Shown here piece after piece: positions 43,288 to 53,782 of a stretch of 64,000 bases of DNA. The translations under genes and the position numbers were made by a program. The notes below the pieces were generated by a model. That model had not been told where the DNA came from and searched no databases. It was given only the letters and a program-made list of their open reading frames with translations. Each line of letters opens with the position of its first letter. Positions within the stretch are counted from its first letter, which is position 1. Origin of the DNA: Scleropages formosus (lineage: Eukaryota; Chordata; Actinopteri; Osteoglossiformes; Osteoglossidae); contig NC_041812.1 in the NCBI RefSeq assembly GCF_900964775.1, positions 14,131,334-14,195,333 of the forward strand, in the 5' to 3' direction.

Positions 43288-43645
43288 GTGGCATAGTGGT
43301 GCAGCGAATAGCACTGCTGTCCCACAGTGCCTTGGTGGTATAAGCAAACGTAGGTTCAATTCCCACTCAGTCTGTGTAGAGTTTGCATGTTCTCCCTGTG
43401 TCTGTGTGGGTTTACTCCAGGTGCTCTGGTTTCCTCCCACAGTCCAAAGACATGCTGTTCAGGTTCCCCCATAGTGTGTGAGTGACAGAGAGTGTGTTCC
43501 ACTGATATATGGATGAGTGACCCAGTGTAAGTAGTGTATCTAGCAGTGTAAGTCACCATGGTGAATGAGGTATGTGAGCTGATAACACTACATAGTATCT
43601 ATTAGAAGTTGTTTTGGAGAAAAGCATCTGATAAATGTGAATCAT
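43288..43645 (+). repeat. V-SINE, near full length
   Basis: tRNA-like head (GGTGGCATAGTGGTGCAGCG, B box GGTTCAATTCCC), the conserved V-SINE core (GTTTGCATGTTCTCCCTGTG, GGTTTCCTCCCACAGTCCAA, AGACATGC) and a 3' tail TGTTTTGGAGAAAAGCATCT. Confidence 0.9.
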
Positions 43646-43949
43646 TTTCTCGAGAGTTATGACCTGTTTTCGGCTTTTCCGCTGAAGTTTCTGCTAGAGC
43701 ACGGTGGAAAAGTGTGTTAGCACGTTGGATGGTGCAGACTCGCTCTCAAAATTCTCTTCATATCTGTGGTTTTCATTTCACTTCCCTGTCTGCATAGTTC
43801 ACATTCCTTAAAGTTTTCATTTTGCACCCTTCAATGAAGAGGCTAGGGAAATCACCAGCTATTTTCTTTTTTTCTTGCACATTCCTAACTGAAGACGTGC
43901 AGGATGTGTAGATAGCAACATAAAACTGTTAGTGATAGAAGGTGAGGAA

Positions 43950-44133
43950 AGCTGCTAGTGTAGTGGTTAGTGCTGTTGCCTTTGGATCCAGAAGTCACCG
44001 CTCTAAATCCCACCTCCAACTATAATAGCCTTGAACAAGGTACTTACCCTAAACTATTCCGGTAAAAATTACCCAGGTGTATAAATGGGTAAATAATTTT
44101 AAGTTGCTTTGGGGAAAAAAACATCAGATAAAT
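43950..44133 (+). repeat. SINE-B copy
   Basis: GCTAGTGTAGTGGTTAGTGC head, TTGAACAAGGTACTTACCCT body, ATAAATGGGTAAATAATTTT, tail relic GGGGAAAAAAACATCAGATA. Confidence 0.88.
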
Positions 44134-45427
44134 TTAGACAGTAAAATTTAAGCCTCTGTTGGAAAATCGCACTCAGCCCGAGGTTCGCTGTTGAAATTGC
44201 GTTCGTCAGTTAAAGCACGCCTTATACTAGTAGACTTTATCCAATTAGTCACAAATTAAGCATGTTTCAGTATTATTTGCCCTGTTTATGGTGTCAGGTC
44301 AGTGTCAAGAGGATTTGAATTTAAAACTACCGTAGAAAATTCCAGTTTTGAAAATTCGGTAAAAAAAAAGAAGAGGTAAAAAATCCCCATGTTAAAAAAT
44401 TTCATTAATGAAATTCAGGTCTCAAGAGCTCAAATGTGAGGAAGCTGAGTGCTGTAAACCCGACGGAAATCCGCATGACACGCCAGGATTCTTAAGGGAA
44501 TCGAGCAAAACACATGTTCCTGACACATTCTCTGTGCTGTATTTGGGCAGGTGACACAGGGCACACATACAACGATCCTACTATGTAGGTTATGTTCTAT
44601 CATACTTTCCATCAATGCTTGACAGATTGTATTAATAGTTGTGCCACTCGCTATGTGGACAAACTGCAATCTCAACATTTCTTAGCTCCGGTGAATATAT
44701 CCACGCCTTGCTGACATTTAGACTTTGAAAACGCCATTCATTTCCTAGTTATTTAAAATAGTGTAACATACTGAGAACCAACAGCAGCTCAATTCAGCCT
44801 CACATGTAAGTGCAATATTTTGTCTGGTTTTTACCTCTTTATTTGACAAGTTTGGCACAAACTTAAAGTGTAAAATTTGGATCACGTATATAAAGTTTGG
44901 GTCAGGTTTTTGTGTTGTCGGCACAAAGGCCCTTATACAAGATTTATTTTACTAACCCTGTGACTGAACATTTTTAACACCCTTTATGTAATAGTCCAGA
45001 ATTTTAGCTAAGATTAGACATTAAATTGTTCTGTAGAGTGATAAAGATGTCATAAGCATATGGTAAGATCCAGGTGTATTTATACGTATATTTGTATGAG
45101 TTATGCAAGAAATATGATTTAATGATGTTTGCTGTAAATCTCCTGTCATTAAAATAATTGCTCACTGCATTTTTGTGAATAAACGAGGACTTGTGTGGAG
45201 TATATTTGCTTTGAAATACTGAGCAATGCCAGAAACACTCTCAGTGCTGAATTAACTAAGTTGAGCAGCTAAATATTAATAATGTGGGGCAATGCTGGAT
45301 ACCCAGTGAATGGGAGCTGAACAAATCTTATGATTGGCTTTTTCTCCGCTCATATTAGTCTGAATTATTCCAGCCAAACAGAGGGAACTGTGCTTTAAAA
45401 ATAAACCAGAATAAAATAACTTCATTA

Positions 45428-45665
45428 GAATGCTCTCTGGACTCATCCTATGGGAGGTCTACCGGGCACATCCCACTGGGAGGAGGCACCTAGGACACGT
45501 TGGACAGGTGATATGTCCAGTCAGACCTGGGCACTCTTGGGGATCCACCAACAGGAATTAGAGACTATTGCTTTGGAAAGAATGTATGAGCTGTTCTCCC
45601 CAGCCTGTAGCCATTGCAACCGTCACCAGGATAACCAGCTTGAACATGGATGGAAGGATGGAATT
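45428..45665 (+). mobile_element. LINE 3' end fragment
   Basis: Reads as the decayed C terminus of a fish LINE (G-H-I-P-L-G-G-G-T...D-T-L-D-R...V-Q-S-D-L-G-T-L-G-D-P-P, normally RPRTRWRDYVS...LGVPPEE), ending in the ATGGATGGAAGGATGG run usual at its 3' end. Several stops. Confidence 0.65.
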
Positions 45666-45899
45666 AACTGTTGTTCAGTAAACAAAATTGATTATTCTCT
45701 TTTGCGAGACAGTCATGAAATGCACTGTAGAATACCTGTAGTATATCTCTATGCCTATACTCTTGTACTAAAGCAAAGAAATGTGCCAATACAGGCACTC
45801 CAATATACTTTATTATCTTAAATGCACTGGCATATAAACACTTTTCTATTGCTTTCATTATTCTTCAACATTATATTTTTATATCATTATTTAGACCAA

Positions 45900-46120
45900 G
45901 GGGGTGCGGTGGTGCAGTGGTGCAGTGGGTTGGACCACAGTCCTGCTCTCCGGTAGGTCTGGGGTTCAAGTCCCGCTTGGGGTGCCTTGCGACGGACTGG
46001 CGTCCCGTCCTGGGTGTGTCCCCTCCCCCTCTGGCCTTACGCCCTGTGTTACCGGGTAGGCTCCGGTTCCCCGTGACCCCGTATGGGACAAGCGGATCTG
46101 AAAATGTGTGTGTGTGTGTG
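45900..46120 (+). repeat. SINE-A copy 8, with target site duplication and duplicated A-box segment
   Basis: Flanked by a perfect 12-bp repeat TATTTAGACCAA at 45888-45899 and 46121-46132. The head contains GGTGCAGTGGTGCAGTGGG, an extra copy of the A-box octamer. Ends with a (TG)n of about 16 bp inside the duplication. Confidence 0.96.
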
Positions 46121-46394
46121 TATTTAGACCAATCAGTATTATGTAATATTTTCCAATTGTCAGTTTGACTATGGAATTTATTTACTGCATAATTTCGTCA
46201 GAACAAACTTGAACTGGTCACCTCCAACCATAAATCAGTGCACTGCACAAAAGGCCTTTGTCTACCCTCTTACTACGTTGTGAATGAGATATATGGTTTA
46301 TGGTTTGTTCCCATTGATTTTCAGAGGAATTGTGGGGAAATCGCTCACAAGTTGAGAAAAAAAGCAAAAAAGAAAGAGCACACCTTTCCCCGCA

Positions 46395-46937
46395 ATGGCA
46401 GGTAAAGTGGAAATGAAGTCTTCATACTCCAACACGTAACACGTTCACCCCAGTTTGTGAACTGAAACACAGAAAAGCTCTTCATTGCACCAAATAAAAA
46501 TGCAACCTGGAAGATTTAGTGTAGGTGCTGACAGGTACCTTTGTATTTCAGAACACGGGGAGGCATGTGAAGCAGCGGAAGCCACTTCCTACTGCATGAA
46601 TGGCGGAACATGCTACAGAATTCCCTCCATGTCCACACTCGCCTGTGTGTGAGTTACTCGTACTTTACATCAGGGTGTAAGCTGTTTGGCTGGTACCCCG
46701 TGTCCTTTCAAAACAGACCACACACATGCAGAACTGTGCAGCCGAAATTAAATAAACGGAAATAAATAGCAAGCATTATAAATGTGATACCATTTCGGTT
46801 CTCAGGCTTATGTTCTGTAATGACTGTCAATACACATTTTTTAAACTGAAATGCATATTATTACTTTGATTATGATGACCTAGCAGCCCATCTGAGAGGC
46901 ATTACCTAGAGTCCAATGGGTTTCGCACAAGATCACC

Positions 46938-46973
<36 letters not shown>

Positions 46974-49681
46974 CTGAAACTGCTCATCCTAAGTGGGGTC
47001 GTGGCGAACCGGAGCCTAACCTGGCAACACAGGGCACAAGGCTGAAGGGGGAGGGGTCACACACAGGACAGGACACCAGTCCATCACAAAGCACCCCAAG
47101 CAGGGCCCGAACCGCAGACCCGCCAAAGAGCAGGACTCGGCCAAACCCGCTGCACCACCTCAAATCACCAGCACATCAAAATAAAGAAATTGTTGAAATT
47201 TCATGCTTTTATTATAATCAGCCTCATTAAAAGGACTTCTAAAGCACAGCAGCACGTTAATGTATTTAAGTTTTTATAAATACATATCCAAACATAGAGA
47301 TGTAACTATGGCCTTGACTTATTGCAGGTGTAACAGCGGTTTCAAGGGCAGCAGATGTGAGGAATTACAGCTGTTAAGCAGATCCCAGACCAATGAGAAT
47401 GGAGGTCTGATTGCAGCGGTGGTAATCGTCGTCTTTCTCATCCTCGTGCTTCTGATTATCATTATCTACTACGCCTACAAGTGAGTGCAATAGTTTTATT
47501 ACTGCGGCAAACGTCACGATGTCATCTTTAGGTTTTGGAAGTGTAATCGCAGACATTTTCTCTAGAGCAACTGCAGTGACATCTTGCCAGTATTCAATCA
47601 GAGTCACAAATAATAGTAAAATAGTGAAAATAAAGAGTGCAGAATGCAAAATAACAGCAGTAGCTGACATTTGTGTCTTAGTTAAATTCTGTTGCAATGT
47701 GTTTCACATATTAGATCCTCCACTTATTTGCAAATAAAAACGCCTTTCACCTTCTATATTTTTTAACAGAATTAATCGGTCATGGAACTTTCATACCTGG
47801 CGGACAGGCTTCAGTTTACGAAGTTATTGATCTGTCTGAACACATAAGCGGAGGGAACAAAAACTCAGACATTTTATTTGTGTTTCACTATTAGTGCACT
47901 CTCTTTCTTCTGTAACTGATGGCGATTACCTGATCACCGTTTCCAGGGAGAGAACGGTCACTGTGAATCATGTCTGCAGTGAAGCCTCAAAATAATTTAG
48001 AATAGTCCATTGTCTAACAGCCCTGTATGACAAGTAACTTAACCATGGCAAATTTAATCCAGTCCAGTCCTGCACAGGAACACATTTTTGTTAATAAAAT
48101 TTTATATTACATCTACCAGACAGATTTTTAGGTCTGTAAACTTAATAAACTTGTTCCGCAGCTGGCACTCCCTACACATGGGGTTGGTGCTTCACATCTT
48201 TTGGAGCTTTTGTCACACTCTCTTCAAGGAGATATTTGTAACTTTTCAGCTAATCTAGTGTTGGGATAATATTCCCATAATGAACATAGAGCATCTGACA
48301 AATAGTTTTATGTAAGGGATTTGAAGTTCAGCCCTGAGATGGAAAAGGATGTTTCACTTGGGACTGATGGGTCTTGCTGGGGTTCTGCAGGTACTGCGTG
48401 GACGGGGTTTTGTTAAGGCAATCAAAGCAGATGCAGAAGGCGTTAAGTTTGTCTAGGAGGGAACTAGAGTGAGATTTTGGTTTATAGTCTGTGAGCATCT
48501 ACAGAAACTACCAAATCCCTCGTATATCATAAGACATGTTGTACGCACTTTTGAGCTTCGACCCAATACTGATGTTTAGCCATGTTGAGCGCTCACCTCA
48601 GCTCGCACCCGCTCTTCTTGTGTGTTTCTGAGTCGCTAGCTTGAAATGACTTTACTGCGAGCCTTCAGTGATTTACAGATGTTGCTGGTGACCGACCCAT
48701 GGTTTCTCATTATGACGCGAACGCGTTGTTTTTCGTGGGCTCGCAGTTGTCTACACATTTTTTAATTAAACCAGTGACTGCCATCACATATTCATCCACA
48801 TTGGATACGTTTTTAAACTTGTCCCAGTCTCTAGAATTCAGACAGTCCTGGAGTTTTTCCTCTGCCTTGTCAATCCAGCACCGAACCACTTTTTTTTACA
48901 ATATTTCACACTTCACTTTGCCTTTAATCCAGCAGCGGAAATACCAGTCTTCAAATACATTCATACTGATATATCCAAGTGGTGTATTAAAATAATGCTC
49001 CAGAGTTTTTTTTTTTTTTTTTTTTAAATATGACAGTTCTGCAGTACAGTACATTGTATGTTCCTGCAACCAAACAGAATTACCCTCTGGGGTTAATAAA
49101 TTTCATTCTTCCATTCATTCATATCCCTCAACGTGCCTCCCTCTCATTTGAGATCTTTGTGGCAAGTTATGTATCTGGGAACTTTGTGACCTCTACTTGT
49201 TTTTCAAAGGGATATTTTTTACCAGGGGGGTGTGGTAGTACCTTTACCGGTTCATATCTATGACAGAATTATGGTGGTTTGATATTCAATGGGGAAAAAT
49301 AAGCCTTTTGCCCTTTAATTTAGCCTGTAATCTCCCCTAATTGACTAAACCAGTGTATATGGTGAAATAATGTGATTTCACAGCTACTGTTGCATACAAC
49401 TGGATATTTTTAAACCCTGAGCTCTATAATGTACATTTTCAAATCTCTAATAGAATGCAGAACAGTGAAAGGTCTTCTGCGAAATCACGATGGGGCATTT
49501 TAAACATTTATACAAATGAACGGTATTTGCATTTACACACACAGTAAAAGAAGTGTTGCTTCGTCTACAGGTGCCCATTCTTACAGCTAAATAATCTGAC
49601 TTCTCTTACAGAATGTGGAGGAAGAGTCATGAGAACAGCAGCAGAACAACAGAGTATGGAAGAGTGAAGCCCATTCAGTGA
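46395..49681 (+). CDS. NRG4: Neuregulin-4, EGF-domain growth factor precursor
   Basis: ErbB4 ligand released from a small membrane precursor. Coding exons: 46395-46401 (ATG GCA G only), 46552-46648, 47328-47480, 49612-49681 (TGA). Phases join to 327 nt, 108 residues (human 115). One EGF domain at residues 7-46 with all six Cys, reading GEACEAAEATSYCMNGGTCY to NSGFKGSRCEE. The start MAEHGEACE parallels human MPTDHEEPC. A membrane segment (LIAAVVIVVFLILVLLIIII) follows, then a short basic tail KMWRKSHENSSRTTEYGRV ending KPIQ. There is no signal peptide, as in mammalian NRG4. The neighbours ETFA and FBXO22 support NRG4 over other EGF ligands. The 7-nt first exon is my least certain call; it is chosen for its ATG, phase and GTAAAG donor. 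Confidence 0.85.
46939..47159 (-). repeat. SINE-A copy 9 with (AC)n
   Basis: Minus-strand copy, with the (AC)16 at 46939-46970 corresponding to its (TG)n tail. ATCACCAACAC before and ATCACCAGCAC after it look like a target duplication. In NRG4 intron 2. Confidence 0.93.
48330..48900 (-). mobile_element. LINE fragment, endonuclease-RT linker region
   Basis: The minus strand reads EEKLQDCLNSRDWDKFKNVS and VTGLIKKCVDNCEPTK, matching the linker of a common fish LINE (LQDCFECTDWDVF...VTGYINKC...VTKT). Broken by stops. Probably the same broad family as the split LINE at 12.6-15.0 kb. In NRG4 intron 3. Confidence 0.6.
48990..49120 (+). repeat. Possible LINE 3' UTR end
   Basis: After an 18-T run, the string AACCAAACAGAATTACCCTC followed by TGGGGTTAATAAA resembles the 3' end of fish LINEs (CAGAATTTCCCTCGGGGAT type). 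No body identified. Confidence 0.4.
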
Positions 49682-52600
49682 GGAAGACCTCTGGGGAAAA
49701 CATTTTAGTTTGTGCCTGGCTTGAACTTTAATTCGGAGAAAGCTGCAAATACAGTTACGAATTTAAGGGATTATTAGTATTTGCAAATAGCTTCTCCCTT
49801 GTGCCTCTGCTGCTCCTCACGTGCACACATGCAGACACTCTTACCTGTGACCCAGTTGTCACATTCCACCCCACTGACTCTCTGCTGCCTTTGCCTGCTC
49901 TAGTATTGTTGAGCCCAAGAGGTGACCACCACAAACTGATGTCTATTCTTGTGTGTACCCTCTTTCGACGAGAATCAAACACCACAACAAGGTTCTGTAA
50001 TATTTCCATCCATCCATTATCAGATGTGCAAAGGTTTACCCTAATAGTGAATATTGTCTTAATGTAAGCACCAACAGTAACCTTTTTTTGTCATGATTTG
50101 GAAAAATACTACTAATATGCAATTTTTTTATCACAAAGGAAAATACGTAAAATCAGTGAAATTCACATAAATATTCTTTCATGGTATAAATAGGTCTGAC
50201 TACCAACATTTTAGAAGTCAGTTTAGCAGTTTGCATTGTACATACAGGCTTCTGTCGCATGAGTGTAATTCCTGAAAATCTGCTCATAAGGTGAATTCTC
50301 AAGAAACAATTACTGGTCAAATGGCAAACATAAATGAATTCCTAAAAAATAAAAGCTGATCTACTTTTCACCAGACCTGTAAAATTCCTGCCGTACCTGT
50401 TAAACATAGGGACACTGTAATTCAAAACAGCCTCTGCTCTGCTTTTTGTGAAATATAATATGCAATAAATGAACGGCATGTCACAGAAAGTCATTTGTAA
50501 TGATACTGCTTTAGATAAGAATTTTGTACATTTTACTACTGTAAGTTTAGACTGAGGTAGAGCTTTACTCTGATTTTTCCCCTTTCGCCTTTTTAGGACT
50601 TTCAGCACAATTTTCTTGCTTTAGAGCTAATTATTGCAATTGATGGTTTTGCACTGAAAAAGTGAAGAGATGCATTTGAGTTGGAACATGGCAATGAGAT
50701 ACATTAGATGTGTCGGAGAAACCATGATACAGGAGTTGTACTACATTTACAGAGAGAATTTGCATAATCCTTATATAACAGGGTTTCCATACAAAAAAGC
50801 CCTACAAAGGCTTTTAAAAAAATGTATATATCCTTTTTTAAACAAGCTTTTTATTCTGCACAACATTTTTGCCTGTTACAGTCAGCTTTCTTCCACAAAC
50901 AGGTATTTTATTCTGTGCAATGGCATTGCTGTTTGTGTCAGACATTTAGGGACAGAGATATCCTTGTCTCTCCCAGTGAGCACTTCACTGATTTAACTGA
51001 GTGACTTCAGCTTACAGCTTCAGGACTTGGACGGTAAGAGGTCAGTTGATTGTACAAGTCCTTTGCCTCTCAAAAGGCCAGAAATCATGTCATCCTTGTC
51101 ATTTCTATTAATCATGGCTTACTCAACATAATTTTTCTGAAAACTTTTTCTCCTCCCATCACCACTCCTGCCCCACCTATCTCCTCTATACCTGGTCACA
51201 TTTTTTTTGTAACTTAAAATCTCTCCTGCCTTTTTCACTGTCATCCCAAATTCCCTCCTAGTCACTGAAAAAATCTTAGGTTAGAACATAGACACTGCCA
51301 CCGAATGCCTATCTTTCAACCCTATCCTGCTCTTTTGACTCTCTCTTTAACTTCCAAACCAGCATATGTTCCCTCTATCCCATGGATATTGCTAACAGAA
51401 CCAAACTGTGCTGCTGAACAAAAATGGTGGAATTCTAAATGTCTGACAGACTTGTCTTGAGCTGCTTACAGCATTTTAATGTTTTACTCAGCAAAAAAAT
51501 TCCTGCCCATAATAGATTACAGTTTGCAGGCAATAATCACTACAAACCTCTGCCATTTATTCCTTCATCTTCCCCCCTCCACCTTCACTGCTGATGGTTT
51601 TGCCTCCTTCCTCAGTTTCAATGCCTACAAGTTCTTGACATCCACCTTCCCCATCCATGCTAGACCTGCCAACCCAGGGCACCATCGATCATTTCATCCC
51701 CTCTTAGAAAGTGAATTCTCTGACCTTCTGGGCTCACACTGAGCCAACACCTGCTCCTTGGACCACCTTCCTTTTCTCTTACAACTCACCTTCCCAAAAC
51801 TAATTCAGTTAATCCATCTAATTCCTTAATCATAACTTAGGAGAGAAACATAAACAAAAAATTAGTGTACATAGAGATAAATATAAACAATTGATTTTGA
51901 GAGACTCTAAATTAGACTCCACTGTACCAACAGCTTAATTGTCAAAGTACTATTTTCATAACTAAGTAGTAAGCTTTAGTTATTGGCTTAAGTTCAGTTT
52001 AACTTGATTATTAACCTTTACTTAAACTGACCTCTTTGCCCGTGACAATATACAGTGAGAAACAAGCAATTTTAAAGTGATTTCCTTATTTTCAACAGGG
52101 TAAATTCGAGCAATTCACTGAATACTTGTCTCAACAGTAGTACAGCAGGAGAGGGTGGAATGAACTTGGCACAACATGCACAAATGCAGCAGATAGCATC
52201 AAGCTGGAATGAACACACTGAAAAAGACTGATGTTTGCCTCAGTCAATGTCTGAAAACATTTCTTCAAAAACAAGTACAATCAAATGACACAAAATGTGA
52301 TATGAAATATTCCTGCACACTTTATTGGAGCTAAAGAGTCAAGACTCTTTCAAAACTATAAATGTAACAATGTAGAAAGAACATGATCAATAAGCGACAG
52401 AATGTCTCTTCCCTAACTGCAGCTACTTCAGAAACTTGTTTCTCTACAGTAAAAATTCACATTAATCTAGAAGAAAATCTAATATTAAAGTGCTACTGTG
52501 TACATACCAGAAGTACCTGGCACTCATCACAGAACAGGCAGCAACAGGTATAAACTTATTTCAATGCAGGAAATCTGGGTAAATTAAACTGAATAAATAT

Positions 52601-53782
52601 GCTCTTGCAGGGCACTGAACCGGAAACTTACCATTTCAACTGCGACTAAAACATTACTCTAATAAAAAAAATAGCAGAACTAGATGACAGTCAGCAATAC
52701 AGTAAAAAAAAATCAAATTGAGATAGTAACAAATGAATGTCAATAAAATGAACAAATTTGCCTCTGTGCATGATAAACACATTATTTGGTTCCTGTCCAC
52801 TGAAAGACAACACTCACACTGTCAATCAAAAAAAAAAATACTTCTAATACCAGAGATTTTGGGCAATCTCTTTACTGGAACTAAACAATAGAACTGTTAA
52901 GTGTTGCACAGTGGATAAAACAAAAACAATCAAAGGCCACATTTAAAAAAAATGAGCAAAATTACTTAAAGGACATAAGTTATTCTGCTCAAAACAACAT
53001 GTTATCAGTTACTCAATTTTCTCACTTGTTTACTCCAGTTTTGGGGTTGTATCCAAGTACAAAATACTGCACCTGCTACATCTGTACAAAGATCACACCA
53101 ACAAATACAGATTACAGACACAAAAGCAGAACTTCCACATTTGTAAGACCCCTGCAAATTGAGATGCTATCAATGGTATGACCGCTGTCAAATATTTCGA
53201 AAGAAACTGAGCATGGTATTAACGAATATTGGTATTGATGACCATTTATTGCACAATTAAATTTCCCAATTTAAGCTTACAGGATCCTGTTTCTTGTTTT
53301 AAATATAACATGTGCAAAGCTAAACCATGAACTGACAGCTAACACCTGTGGGTAAGTGCAATTATATCATGGAGAGCGTGAACAAGGAGACTGCCTGAGT
53401 TTTACTATTACACTGTAGAACTTACTTCAGTTTGGTCCCCTCTGACAAACTTAAAACAATGAAACAGAGCAAGACACAGGCAAAATAGTTTAAACAGAAC
53501 ATTGAATGAAGGTGGTTCTAAAAAGCCTGAGAATGATGAGATTAGCAACTGTTGAGTAGTTAGCAGCTTCTCTTTCAGCTAATGACTCCCTAATCCTAAA
53601 CTCTGAAAATGAAGCAGCTCAAGTTCCCATTTTGAAGAGGACAGCTCAGAAAAAAAAATAGACTCACGCAAAACTTCTGCCTGCACAAGAATTAACGACG
53701 TTCCAAGCCACTGCAAAGTAAATTAAACTCTATATTGTTCTCCTCTCCTAATGGCAGTGGTCTGTCCTGTTCTCTTGCAGTG
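49682..53782. other. NRG4-FBXO22 tail-to-tail spacer
   Basis: Contains the 3' UTRs of both genes (FBXO22 could end near a minus-strand AATAAA at about 52321-52326), an L2 fragment at 51.13-51.80 kb, and otherwise AT-rich sequence without recognisable features. Confidence 0.5.
51130..51800 (+). mobile_element. L2-clade LINE fragment
   Basis: Frame at 51479-51739 reads PSTFTADGFASFLSFNAYKF and FHPLLESEFSDLLGSH, then ANTCSLDHLPF after a stop. This matches the L2 linker before the RT domain (FTADDFA.FF...FSPLTE.EVSDLLLSH..TTCPLDPIP). Opposite orientation to the L2 at 41.4 kb and lacking the RT. Confidence 0.65.

Larger units (their letters stand above)
38972..46394. other. ETFA-NRG4 intergenic region
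   Basis: About 7.4 kb with no gene that I can support. It holds an L2-clade LINE (41.45-43.1 kb), a V-SINE (43.29 kb), a SINE-B (43.95 kb), a LINE end (45.43 kb) and a SINE-A (45.90 kb). Stretches 39.0-41.4 and 44.2-45.4 kb look like unique AT-rich DNA. TMEM266, present in the mammalian interval, is not seen. Confidence 0.6.

Noticed and set aside
45450-45821. 123-codon plus-strand frame
   Set aside because: Its first part is a decayed LINE 3' end and the rest is unrelated downstream sequence.
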